A stretch of 64,000 nucleotides of DNA from Dokdonella sp. (lineage in GTDB: Bacteria > Pseudomonadota > Gammaproteobacteria > Xanthomonadales > Rhodanobacteraceae), in NCBI GenBank assembly GCA_023228465.1, contig JALOBC010000005.1, forward strand, positions 1 through 64,000, written 5' to 3'. The notes under the pieces were generated by a model. That model had not been told where the DNA came from and ran no database searches. It was given only the letters and a program-made list of their open reading frames with translations. Positions 1 to 9,082 of this stretch are shown here, in pieces. Position 1 is the stretch's first letter. Each line of letters opens with the position of its first letter. The translations under genes were made by a program, and so were the position numbers.

Positions 1-3
1 GGA

Positions 4-3000
4 TTGTTGGCGGCGCGGGACCTTGATGCCCTCCTGCGCCTCGAGATGGTCGCCACGACCGGCCTCCCGGCCGATGACCTGGGAGGGGACACGGCAGGCT
101 ATCTCGCCCAATGCCGCGAACTCGTCGAAGGCTGTCTGGCCGGCGGTGATACCGCACAAGGTGTTACTCATCCCGAGCATGGCGTCAGGGCGTGGGCTGC
201 CTGGCTCTTCAGCGAATCGGACCTGTACCACGAGCTGACCGGGCTCGGGCCCGGAACCCGCCCGATCGACGAGGTCGACGCGCTGATCGAGCGCGTCCTT
301 CGCAAGCCGGGTTTGGACGGATCGTTCCAGTATCTGGAGAAGCCGCCGGTCGAGCTGCACGAACTTGCACTCGCGTGCGCGGTGCTGGTGGCGGTAGCCG
401 ACGAGGTGCTCAGCGACGAGGAGGCCGAGGTCATCGAGCGCACGTTCGCCTCGCTCGTACCGGACTGGCGAAGTTTCCTGGCGCCCGAGCACGCCGCGCA
501 GCGCCTCGAGGAGCTCGCTCCCGTTGCTCGCGCTTGGGGGCCCGGCTTCCTCCGGCCATTGTTCAACCTGCTGATGCACGTCCTGGCGTCCGACGGCGTA
601 GCCGAATCGCGGGAGTTCGCGCGGATTGTCGAGATCGGACGGCTGCTCGATGGCGAGGAGCTCTTCAAGGCGATGCTGCGGCCCACCTTGCGCCGGATCG
701 CCATTGATGAGCGAGAGCAGCAGCAGGCCAAACCGTTGCCCGTTCGAGTGAAGGACACCGTCGAAGCCCTGGATGCGTACCTGGCTTCGGTCGTCCGGCG
801 GGGCAGCGCAGGGGCCACCTTGCGCCACCTGCTCCGTCTTCTGGGCGAGACCGGACGCACCGGGCCTGCTCTGGCAAAGATCGAGGCGGCGCTCCGGCAA
901 GCCGGCTTGAAGTGCGACGCCGAGCTCCCGGGCATCGACCTGGACCAGGAATTCACGCTGGTCGTTGAGCATGCAGGCCCGGAGAAACCCAGGGAGGCGC
1001 CGCCGGCTCCAGACGAATTGAAGCGGGCCATCCAGCGCCTGCGTGATGAGCTGATCAGCGGCGACGGGCGGAGTCCTTCCATCCGTCTGCGCGAGTGTCG
1101 CGTGGGACGCTCGTTCGATTTGTATGCCCTATCCCGCGTTTCGGTCGGCCACGCGGAGCGTTGCCTCGCCCTGGCCCAGGCAGGACGGCGCGTGGTACTC
1201 GTCGATGGCGAGCAGACCGGACAATCGCGCGACGCGGCGTCGCTGCTTCGGCAACTCGTGGAACTCAGGCGCGAACACCATGCGCGGCGGGAAGAATCAG
1301 GGGCGCGCGACCTTTACCTCGGCACGGGCTTCCTGCGCGGGGTGATCGATGGCTACGTGGTCCGCGCACCGCTCATGCTGCAGCCGGTGGAACTCGAGCT
1401 GGACGGCGGCGGCGGAATGGCCTTGGTGCAGGTCCGCGACGAGCCTGCCGTCGCCAACCAGGCCCTGCTCCGGCTCATCCACCTGAAAGCAGGGATGCCG
1501 CTCTCGGAAGAACTCGCCCTGGAATTGGATACCAACGCAGGTGATCCTGCGGTCGGGCTTTCAGCGATCACCGATCACCTGAAGCGGATCGGCATCGATG
1601 TGTTCGCCCTCGATACGGACCTCCGTGCCCTCGACGCACTCGACGAGGATGTGCCCACATGGAAGGGCCGCCGATTGGAGCAGGAGGGGTGCGTCGTACT
1701 GGGATTGTTCCCCCAATCCCGGTCCGAACTCCTCCACGATTACGAACAGCTGCTTTCCGAGCTCGCGCAGCGGGGCGCTGACGCGTCCGCGTTGCTCGGT
1801 TGCGCGAACGAGATCCTCCCGGCGTCGATGCGCCCTGCCGCACCTGCAGAGCCCGCGACGGCCATGGACGGCGCCGCGCCGGCCCTCGTGATTGGCGCCG
1901 ATCCTTCGCAGGTCGAAGTCGTTCGCCTGGCCAGCAAGGTCCCGGCCCTGGTGGTGGACGGGCCACCCGGAACCGGCAAGAGCCAGGTGATCGTCAACCT
2001 GGTTGCCGACGCGCTGGCACGTGGTGAGCGCGTGGCGGTGGTTTCCGAGAAGCGCGCGGCGCTCGACGTCGTGGCCAATCGCCTGGCCGGCAGCGGCTTC
2101 GAGGAGATCTTCGGCGTCGTCCACGATCCGGTGGACGATCGCAAGGAACTCTTCCGGAAGATCCGATCGCGGTTGGAAGGCTTGACCGAACCTGGCCCCG
2201 CAGGCGCACCGGACGCTTCTCCCGACGCGCTTGCCGAGCGCATGCGCAAACGGATCAGGCATCTCCGCCACCGCCAGGAGGGTGAACCCAGCCTTGGCCA
2301 TCTGGCCGTTTTCGCCGCGGGGCAGACCGCGCCCGTGCCTGCGGCCATGCCGCGCCTCGGTCACCTCCCGATCGCCTCCGCGCTGAAGCTGGGGAAGCTC
2401 GCTGCCGTGGGGCGCACCTGGACCGACCTCCTGGCGGAGGGGAGCCCGTGGCGCCCGAGCGCCACGGCAACACGGCGATCCCTGGCAGGCACGTCTCCGG
2501 AAGAACGCGCGGAGATGGCTACGCAGCTCGCCGCCGCTGCAGAAACTGCCCATGCGGTCGAGGCCGTGGCAAAGCAGCAGGGGGTGGAACCCGCGCAAGC
2601 AGCAACCGGGGTCGAGGCACTCCTGGCGAGCAACAAGGCGCTGCGCTCGTTGAAGAGCGACTTTGCGCATCTCGCCGAATTGCTGGAGGCAGCCGATGAC
2701 CCGTGCGAGCCGCTGCTGGCGCTGCGGGCGGATTGGCTGGGTGAATCGGCGGCCTGGAGCGCATTCCCGGCGCCGGTCCGCGGAAGCGCCACCCCGGAGT
2801 TCAGGGCCGCCGTGGTCGCCCTCCTTGGGCGAAGCGGTTCGCCCCTTCGTTTCTTGTCCATGGAGTGGTGGCGTCAGCGCGCGATGGTCACCCGCCAGCT
2901 GGCCAACTTCTGGCCGGATGCGGTTGGACGCCGGCTCGACGTCGCCTGCCTGAAGGACATCCACCAGCGCTTGCGGCTGGCATCGTTGTGGGAACGCCGC

Positions 3001-5157
3001 GACCAGGCCGCCGCCCGTGAGGCGAAGCTCGCCCCGTTGTTGAACGGCGATGCCGTGCAGATCGCGGGATCGCTCGAGGCGGTCCACGAAGCGCAGGAAG
3101 GCATCCGCGACCTGCGTCGATCCAGGAGAGTGCTGGAATCCGTGCAGGCCTGGTTGCCGCACGATTCAGGCGCATGGCACAAGACCGTGCTCGAGCGCTT
3201 CGCGTCTGCGCAGGCCTGGCGCAAGCATGAAGCTGCAATCGCAGGGGTGAGGGTTATCTTCCAGCATGTTGACGGTCGCACGCCTGCAGCGGAACTGCGG
3301 TTGCTGCACGCCCGCTTTGCGAAGGATGCCGCACGCGTTGCGGAACTTGACCGGTTGCTGGACCAGGCGAATGCCGTCGACCCTCGGGGCGCGGAAGCAA
3401 TCGCGATTTGCCACGATGCCACCGTGCCACACTGGTCGGATGTGCTGCTCAAGGCTTGGGCGCTGCACCGCCTGGACTCCGCCGAGGATGCACTGCCACG
3501 CGAGCTCCGGACGGGGTCGGTGGACGACCATGCCACCCTCGAGCTGAGCGAAATACTGGGCGCACGCACCCTAGCCAGCCGGGTCCGGGTCATGGACCGG
3601 GTCAATTCGGCGCCGCTCCTGCAGGTGCCTCCGCCCGAGAAGCGCGCGCGTCGGACTCCGCAGCAGGCCACGCGCGAGGATCTCCTGCGCGAGGTTTCCA
3701 AGCAGCGCAGGCTCCTGCCGCTGCGCACCTTCGTCCGCAACTACGCGGAGCGCGGCGTGTTCGACGCCATTCCGGTGTGGCTGGTCTCACCCGAAACACT
3801 CGCCGTGCTGTTCCCCCGCAAGCCGATCTTCGATGTCGTGATCTTCGATGAAGCCTCACAATGCACCGTCGCCAACGGGTTTCCTGCGTTGCTGCGCGCG
3901 CGGCGTGTGGTCATCGCGGGAGACGACCGGCAGATGCCGCCGACCGCCTTCTTCAAGGCCGGCCGTGGCGAGATGGAAGCGGACGAGGCGGATCCGGTCG
4001 ACGGGGTCCTGGAGTCGGAATCGCTGTTGACGCTGGCCCGCCAGAGGGTGCCGGCGAAACGCCTCGACTGGCATTACCGCTGCCGCGATGAGGACCTGAT
4101 CGCGTTCTCCAACCACTCCATGTATGAAGGGACGCTCCTGACGGCGCCCGTATCATCCAGGCCACAGGTTCCCCCCGCGCTGCGGTGGGTTGCCGTTCCG
4201 GACGGACGTTACGAGGACGGCAGGAACGAGGTCGAGGCCGAGAAGGTCGTCGACGTACTGCAGGAGATCCTCGGCCGACCCCACAAGCCCACCGCGGGAA
4301 TCGTCACGTTCAACCTTTCCCAGCGCCTGGCCATACTGGACGCGATCGACAGCCGGCGCGCATCCGATGAGCAGTTCGCGCGCCTGTTCACCGCCGCCGA
4401 TGCAGCCGAGCAGCTCGACGACCGGCCGTTCGTGAAGAACATCGAGAGTGTTCAGGGCGACGAGCGGGACGTGATCATCTTCTCCCTGGGCCACGCCCCG
4501 GTCGAGCGGGTGCACAAGTCACGTGGCGTGCAGCACTATGTGCCCGCCAGGTTCGGACCTCTGGGACAGCGGGGCGGCGAGCGCCGTCTCAACGTGGCGG
4601 TCTCGAGGGCACGTCAGGAAGTGGCCGTCGTGGCCTCGTTCCACCCTGACCAATTGAGCGTGGCACGCGCCAAGAATGATGGGCCGCGCCTGTTCAAGGC
4701 CTACCTCGAGTACGTTTTCCACCTGTCATCGGGAGCCCGGAGCCAGGCGGCCCGCACCCTCGACCTGGTTCGCTCTGGACCCCAGCGCTCCGCTCGAGAA
4801 GCGATTTCCTCCTCGCTCCCGGGCCATGTCCCACTCGCCGGGCAGCTGGTCGACCTGCTGCTGGCCAGCGGTCATGAAGCCACCTCGAACGTGGGAGCCT
4901 CACCTTTCAAGGTGGACGTCGCCATCGAGGGTGAGTCGGACGGCACGCCCTACCGCATCGCGATCCTGTGCGACGAAGGCATCGACGAGGACGGGCCGTA
5001 TCGCCGCACGCAACGCGCGGCGCTCCTGAGGAATCGAGGCTGGCGGGTGTTCCACGTCGACGGCCTCGAGTGGCTGCGCGACCGGGATGCCGTGCTGGAT
5101 CGCGTCAGGCGGGCCATTCGGAAGGAAGCAACCCACGAAGCGAGTTTTACTGAATGA
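4..5157 (+). CDS. TerB-like / SF1 helicase / C-terminal nuclease fusion protein (5' end may lie outside window)
   Basis: A 1717-residue protein predicted to act on nucleic acid in defence. Residues about 114-220 are two helical acidic repeats resembling TerB/TerB-like domains. A superfamily-1 (Upf1-like AAA_11/AAA_12) helicase follows: Walker A GPPGTGKS at 653-660, Walker B FDEAS near 1281, GDDRQMPP after it, and RRLNVAVSRARQE near 1527. About 600 residues of helical insertion separate motifs I and II, as in DUF4011-type helicases. Residues about 1613-1717 look like a Vsr/MTES_1575-type restriction-endonuclease fold, with D1638 in FKVDVAIEG and a later ILCDEG stretch. The frame opens with TTG at base 4 and could run further upstream, so the start is uncertain. 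The stop lies within an ATGA. Domain assignments come from motif reading. Confidence 0.8.
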   Translation: MLAARDLDALLRLEMVATTGLPADDLGGDTAGYLAQCRELVEGCLAGGDTAQGVTHPEHGVRAWAAWLFSESDLYHELTGLGPGTRPIDEVDALIERVLRKPGLDGSFQYLEKPPVELHELALACAVLVAVADEVLSDEEAEVIERTFASLVPDWRSFLAPEHAAQRLEELAPVARAWGPGFLRPLFNLLMHVLASDGVAESREFARIVEIGRLLDGEELFKAMLRPTLRRIAIDEREQQQAKPLPVRVKDTVEALDAYLASVVRRGSAGATLRHLLRLLGETGRTGPALAKIEAALRQAGLKCDAELPGIDLDQEFTLVVEHAGPEKPREAPPAPDELKRAIQRLRDELISGDGRSPSIRLRECRVGRSFDLYALSRVSVGHAERCLALAQAGRRVVLVDGEQTGQSRDAASLLRQLVELRREHHARREESGARDLYLGTGFLRGVIDGYVVRAPLMLQPVELELDGGGGMALVQVRDEPAVANQALLRLIHLKAGMPLSEELALELDTNAGDPAVGLSAITDHLKRIGIDVFALDTDLRALDALDEDVPTWKGRRLEQEGCVVLGLFPQSRSELLHDYEQLLSELAQRGADASALLGCANEILPASMRPAAPAEPATAMDGAAPALVIGADPSQVEVVRLASKVPALVVDGPPGTGKSQVIVNLVADALARGERVAVVSEKRAALDVVANRLAGSGFEEIFGVVHDPVDDRKELFRKIRSRLEGLTEPGPAGAPDASPDALAERMRKRIRHLRHRQEGEPSLGHLAVFAAGQTAPVPAAMPRLGHLPIASALKLGKLAAVGRTWTDLLAEGSPWRPSATATRRSLAGTSPEERAEMATQLAAAAETAHAVEAVAKQQGVEPAQAATGVEALLASNKALRSLKSDFAHLAELLEAADDPCEPLLALRADWLGESAAWSAFPAPVRGSATPEFRAAVVALLGRSGSPLRFLSMEWWRQRAMVTRQLANFWPDAVGRRLDVACLKDIHQRLRLASLWERRDQAAAREAKLAPLLNGDAVQIAGSLEAVHEAQEGIRDLRRSRRVLESVQAWLPHDSGAWHKTVLERFASAQAWRKHEAAIAGVRVIFQHVDGRTPAAELRLLHARFAKDAARVAELDRLLDQANAVDPRGAEAIAICHDATVPHWSDVLLKAWALHRLDSAEDALPRELRTGSVDDHATLELSEILGARTLASRVRVMDRVNSAPLLQVPPPEKRARRTPQQATREDLLREVSKQRRLLPLRTFVRNYAERGVFDAIPVWLVSPETLAVLFPRKPIFDVVIFDEASQCTVANGFPALLRARRVVIAGDDRQMPPTAFFKAGRGEMEADEADPVDGVLESESLLTLARQRVPAKRLDWHYRCRDEDLIAFSNHSMYEGTLLTAPVSSRPQVPPALRWVAVPDGRYEDGRNEVEAEKVVDVLQEILGRPHKPTAGIVTFNLSQRLAILDAIDSRRASDEQFARLFTAADAAEQLDDRPFVKNIESVQGDERDVIIFSLGHAPVERVHKSRGVQHYVPARFGPLGQRGGERRLNVAVSRARQEVAVVASFHPDQLSVARAKNDGPRLFKAYLEYVFHLSSGARSQAARTLDLVRSGPQRSAREAISSSLPGHVPLAGQLVDLLLASGHEATSNVGASPFKVDVAIEGESDGTPYRIAILCDEGIDEDGPYRRTQRAALLRNRGWRVFHVDGLEWLRDRDAVLDRVRRAIRKEATHEASFTE

Positions 5158-5610
5158 CGGCAACGCCAGCTCGCCGCAGCTTGGGCCGCATGGGACCAAG
5201 AGTTCGAGCACGTGCCGCAAGCGCCCGTCTTTCCAGAGTCTTGCGAGGAGCTCGAAAGCTGGGCAGAGGTCCACTGGGGAATGGCGGCCCGTACTGCTGC
5301 CGCAGGCCATCAAGTCCGCTCGGGAATCCGCCTCCGGGAGACCGCTTTTGCCTAACAAGTGATTCACCTCCTAACGCACGAGTACGTGAACGCCGCCGTC
5401 ATCCTGATGATGAGTCACCCAAGCACCGGCAAGAACAGAGCGCCGGCGAGGTATGGCGACGGCGAAAACTTCCAGTGGGAGCTACGACCAGACAGTGCAG
5501 TTCCGGCTTCTCCATTACGACGAGATGCGCGGACTCGTCATTGTGGGTCTCCTGCCTGCGCACCTGCGAGACTCAATCACAACCTGAGACAGCCCTCTTT
5601 AGGAGAGACC
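5158..5610 (+). other. Gap between helicase and caspase-like gene; possible gene remnants
   Basis: No clear gene here. The helicase frame stays open for 65 codons after its TGA, ending at TAA 5353-5355. It reads as protein-like (rich in Trp, Glu and Ala, e.g. SCEELESWAEVHWGMAAR) but has only a GTG or an internal ATG to start from. A second short open stretch lies at 5453-5587. Base composition turns clearly less G+C-rich towards the right. This looks like a junction with broken pieces of older genes. Confidence 0.4.
5453..5587 (+). CDS. Possible small ORF, 44 aa, unknown
   Basis: ATG 5453 to TGA 5585-5587 would give a 44-residue peptide starting MATAKTSSGSYDQTVQFRLL with a short hydrophobic run (GLVIVGLLP) near its C-terminus. 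The start has GAGG only two bases upstream, too close for a good ribosome site. It ends 23 bases before the start of the caspase-like gene, so it could be a leader peptide, a small partner, or the leftover 3' end of a lost gene. I do not recognise it. Confidence 0.25.
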   Translation: MATAKTSSGSYDQTVQFRLLHYDEMRGLVIVGLLPAHLRDSITT

Positions 5611-6249
5611 GTGATCGCTAACATCTACATGTTTGAAGGCGCCTGGGAGAAGGCGACAGAGCCGCCACAGATGCTCAAATTTATGCAAGCCTACGAACAA
5701 ACATTCCCCGGAACACGCGTTCACCACCGAAGCTTTCGCAATGGTGAGGACCTCGCCTATTACCTAGCGAAAATTCCTGCGCGCCAAAGGGCTCTGGTCT
5801 ACATAGCCTGTCACGGAGAAGTAGGGCTTCTCGATCCATCAGACAAGAAGAGCAGGATCACTATGGCGGCCCTTCTTGACATTCTCAAGAGCGCCTTCCC
5901 CCAACGCATAGGATTTCTTCATTTTAGTTGTTGCCACATACTACAACCTGATGACGGCCTTCGTCGCAAGTTGCTCGTGAGTTTGCAAGAGGCGTCAGGC
6001 GCTACGTTTGTTTCAGGTTATACAAAAGAAGTAGGTTGGCTGGAGTCGACTTTGCTCGATCTCGCCCTGATACACTCCGTCTACGTTGAATGGCGGGATA
6101 AGCCAACTCACGTCAGCAAGCCCATGAAGAGCCTGGAAGATCTTACAAGTGACTATAGGCCGCTTATCAAGAAGCTAGGGTTTTCAGCGATGTCCTCGTT
6201 CGGCAACAAGAACCAAGTTCTCTGGCCACGCAAAATATGTGGTCAGTAA
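5611..6249 (+). CDS. Caspase-like (clan CD) cysteine protease
   Basis: A 212-residue protein with the clan CD (caspase/CHAT) layout. A beta-strand leads into ACHGE (His68-Gly69), and about 40 residues later a second hydrophobic strand ends in FSCC (Cys107/Cys108), the expected His/Cys dyad. SGYTKEVGWLEST (135-147) resembles the loop after the catalytic Cys in CHAT-like peptidases. The start is GTG 5611, preceded by AGGAGAG at 5601-5607; the frame is open upstream to 5359, but that part does not read as protein. Base composition is lower in G+C than the neighbours, suggesting separate acquisition. In defence islands such proteases usually act as suicide effectors or processors of a partner. 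That role here, and any link to the flanking genes, is inference. Confidence 0.65.
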   Translation: MIANIYMFEGAWEKATEPPQMLKFMQAYEQTFPGTRVHHRSFRNGEDLAYYLAKIPARQRALVYIACHGEVGLLDPSDKKSRITMAALLDILKSAFPQRIGFLHFSCCHILQPDDGLRRKLLVSLQEASGATFVSGYTKEVGWLESTLLDLALIHSVYVEWRDKPTHVSKPMKSLEDLTSDYRPLIKKLGFSAMSSFGNKNQVLWPRKICGQ

Positions 6250-6391
6250 TGCACTTATGCGGCCAGTTGCATTATCGAACGCTCGTATCCCGTTCAGGCG
6301 CAGAATATCGAGTCTCAAATGCAGAAGGCACGGGCTCTTGCTGTGAGGAACCGGTTCGGACATATCAACTGACAGTAACCGCTGGTCTCGG

Positions 6392-6421
6392 GTGACGCGC
6401 GACCATTCAACAGCTTATGAT
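6392..6421 (+). promoter_or_regulatory. Possible promoter of the Z1 defence operon
   Basis: GTGACG (6392-6397) and TATGAT (6416-6421) are separated by 18 bases. The -10 match is good and the -35 match partial. Transcription would start about 20 bases before the Z1 start codon. No repeat or operator is evident. Confidence 0.3.
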
Positions 6422-6448
6422 TGTACGCGAGAAGATCGGGAGGACGGA

Positions 6449-9082
6449 ATGCCGGGACCACAGGTGGATGCATTGATCAATCGAATCCGGCAAGCGCTGC
6501 CGCGACATGGCAGCCTGGATCACGCAGTGGAGGCCGTTCGGGCCGAGCTCAATTTCCTGTCTCCCGGTCTCTCGGAACAGCTTTCCCGAGAAATCGATGA
6601 AGCCACCGCCATCGTTGCGCTCGAGTTCGAGCAAATCGAGATTCTTCATAGCCATTCAATTTTCGGAAGACGTGCGAAGTGGTATTTTGGTCCCAGACCG
6701 ACGGATCTGCACTGGCCTGCGGTGAAGGACTTCCTTCTGAATGAAAAGGAGTGGCACGAGGCGGACGTGAGCGGCATAGATGACGCTTCCAATGAGGTCG
6801 TTTCCCTGCTGGAGAATCCGCGTGACCCGGAGAAGACTCAGTTTTCGTGCCGCGGATTGGTCGTCGGCCATGTGCAATCAGGAAAGACCGCAAACATGAC
6901 AGCGGTCATAGCGAAGGCGCTGGATGCCGGTTACGATACGGTCATAGTTCTCGCGGGTCTGACCAACAAGCTACGCCATCAGACACAACTTAGGCTGTAT
7001 TCCGATCTGGTGCAGCGTAACCCGATGAACTGGCAAATCCTCACGTCCAATGACGAGAGCAGGGACTTCCGGGCTCCCCCTCAGGGCGGGTTCCTTTCCC
7101 ATTCGGACAAGGCTCAGCTTGCCGTCGTCAAGAAGAATGTCTCGCCCCTTGGGGAATTGCGAAAGGCGATCAATGAAACATTGCCGGCTGTCCTGCGGCG
7201 ACTCCGGATCCTCGTCATTGATGACGAATGCGATCAGGCGAGTGTGAACTCTGCCGGCGGAGAGCTCGAGTTGACCGCGATCAACCAGCACATCCGCGAG
7301 CTGCTTTTCCGCTTGCCTGCCGCAACTTATGTCGGCTACACGGCCACACCTTTTGCAAATGTGCTGATCAACCCTTACAGGATGGATGGACAGGCACTCG
7401 ACGATCTCTATCCACGAGACTTCATCACTGCGCTTCCCTCGCCGGAGCGATACTTCGGTACCGAGCGGCTCTTCGGCGCAACGCCTGCCGATCCGGACGA
7501 CATCCAGCCTGACGAGGAAGGGCTGGACATGATCCGTGACGTACCCGCGGATGAGGAGGCGAAGCTGCAGCCACGCAGCATGCGTGAACGCGATGCCTTC
7601 CAGCCTGCGATGACGCCGAGTCTGGAGGGCGCGATTCTCTACTTCCTCGCATGCTGTGCCGCACGGCGCGCACGCGGGCATGCCCAGCAGCACATGACAA
7701 TGCTGGTGCATACGTCAGCCTGGGTCATCACGCATGAGCGGATGGCAGCGCTCATCACGGGATGGGTGGACACTCACCGGAACGATCTTGTCACCCGGAA
7801 ATCCCACATCGGATCGCAGCTCGAGCAGGTTTGGATGTCGGAACAGGGCAGATTGCCCGGGGATCTCACCGATGCCCGACCGGTCGGAATCGACGAGGTT
7901 TTCCATTACCTGCCGCAGGTGCTGAAGAACATCGAGTTTCCGGTCGAGAACGGCGCCAGCGACGACAGGATCAATTATCTCGAGGGGGCAAGAACATATA
8001 TCGTGGTGGGGGGATCCATTCTTGCCCGCGGCCTGACGCTTGAAGGTCTCATGGTCAGCTATTTTCTTCGTACGACCAGCCAGTATGACACCCTGCTGCA
8101 GATGGGCCGATGGTTCGGCTATCGCCCGGGCTACGAGGATCTGCCAAGAATCTGGATGCCAAGCGACCTGAAGCTCCGATTCAGGGCGCTCGCTACGGTC
8201 GAACAGGAAATCAGGGCGGACATCGAGCAATATCGCCTGCGTGACTTGACGCCCATGGATCTTGCGGTCCGGATCAGGGCCATTCCAGGCATGGCGATCA
8301 CGGCAGCGAACAAAATGCGCGCAGCACGGCGTTGTGCCGTCAGTTACTGGGGAACCCACCGCCAAACCTTCCGGTTCGCACATCGCGATCGCACCCTTCT
8401 GGAGAGAAACTGGGGCGCAGGAGGCGAACTCGTGAGCCGTGTCGAGGCGCTCGGCCTGCGTGATCGCGGTGGTGGGGGCCGGAAGCTCTGGCGAAATGTT
8501 CCCAAGTCGTCAATCCGCAGGTTTCTCGTGTCCTATTCGATCGAACCCTCCCATGCCGACCTTCAGCCGTCGATGCTGCTGCCATTCATCGACGGAGCGG
8601 GACCGCGACTTTCGACGTGGAACGTCGGTATCGTCGAATCCGGCCGTGGGCGTGATTCGGATAGTCCTCTCGGTACGATCGGGTCGGTCAGGACGGTCAA
8701 TCGCGCCAGGCTCAGGGGCGCGAACGGTGTCGCCGACGTCAAGGCCCTGATGTCCCGGAGCGACGTGGTGTTCGACTGTGACGCGCAGGTTGGCAGCAAC
8801 GGAAGCTGGGAGGAGCTTAAGTCGGCAAGGCTCGATGCTCTCGGAAACGTTCCGCTTCTTCTGCTCTACGCGATCGCAAGGGAGTCGCGTCCGGAACGCG
8901 AGAGCAAGGCAAGGGAGCCGCTTGATGCCGTGCGTGACGTACTCGGAATCGGTATCGTTTTTCCTGGATCGATCACCGAGGGCGGGAACTTCGTGTCGGT
9001 CGATATTCAGCCGCCCTCCGCAGAGGAGCTGGCGGCGATCGAAGAGGAGGAGTCCGCGCAGGCGGAGGCGGCAGGTGTCTAG
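6449..9082 (+). CDS. Z1 domain-containing SF2-type helicase/ATPase
   Basis: An 877-residue protein, the likely motor of the restriction/defence operon. Walker A is GHVQSGKT (140-147), followed by a helicase Ia-like stretch (VLAGLTNKLRHQ). Walker B is VIDDE (256-260), and YVGYTATPFANV is a motif III equivalent. The signature Z1 block follows: GGSILARGLTLEG near 520, then LLQMGRWFGYR, which includes the arginine finger-like segment. I chose ATG 6449 because GGGAGGA lies at 6438-6444; an upstream GTG at 6392 is in frame but has no ribosome site. Its 3' end overlaps the nuclease gene by eight bases. Z1 proteins are known next to GHKL ATPases and C5-methylases in predicted restriction systems, which is the arrangement here. 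Confidence 0.9.
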   Translation: MPGPQVDALINRIRQALPRHGSLDHAVEAVRAELNFLSPGLSEQLSREIDEATAIVALEFEQIEILHSHSIFGRRAKWYFGPRPTDLHWPAVKDFLLNEKEWHEADVSGIDDASNEVVSLLENPRDPEKTQFSCRGLVVGHVQSGKTANMTAVIAKALDAGYDTVIVLAGLTNKLRHQTQLRLYSDLVQRNPMNWQILTSNDESRDFRAPPQGGFLSHSDKAQLAVVKKNVSPLGELRKAINETLPAVLRRLRILVIDDECDQASVNSAGGELELTAINQHIRELLFRLPAATYVGYTATPFANVLINPYRMDGQALDDLYPRDFITALPSPERYFGTERLFGATPADPDDIQPDEEGLDMIRDVPADEEAKLQPRSMRERDAFQPAMTPSLEGAILYFLACCAARRARGHAQQHMTMLVHTSAWVITHERMAALITGWVDTHRNDLVTRKSHIGSQLEQVWMSEQGRLPGDLTDARPVGIDEVFHYLPQVLKNIEFPVENGASDDRINYLEGARTYIVVGGSILARGLTLEGLMVSYFLRTTSQYDTLLQMGRWFGYRPGYEDLPRIWMPSDLKLRFRALATVEQEIRADIEQYRLRDLTPMDLAVRIRAIPGMAITAANKMRAARRCAVSYWGTHRQTFRFAHRDRTLLERNWGAGGELVSRVEALGLRDRGGGGRKLWRNVPKSSIRRFLVSYSIEPSHADLQPSMLLPFIDGAGPRLSTWNVGIVESGRGRDSDSPLGTIGSVRTVNRARLRGANGVADVKALMSRSDVVFDCDAQVGSNGSWEELKSARLDALGNVPLLLLYAIARESRPERESKAREPLDAVRDVLGIGIVFPGSITEGGNFVSVDIQPPSAEELAAIEEEESAQAEAAGV

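Noticed and set aside
1561-3162. Long minus-strand open frame (533 codons) opposite the helicase gene
   Set aside because: It lies wholly opposite conserved helicase motifs, its composition is the Arg/Gly/Ala-rich bias of antisense frames in G+C-rich DNA, and no domain is readable.
5348-5380. Integron attC-like string (GCCTAACAAG...CTAACG)
   Set aside because: It resembles the start of a cassette recombination site, but I find no matching GTTAGGC partner at the right distance and no integron integrase in the window.
5359-5610. N-terminal extension of the caspase-like protein
   Set aside because: The frame is open, but the translation is Arg/Pro-rich and unnatural, and GTG 5611 has a strong ribosome site and begins at the first plausible strand.
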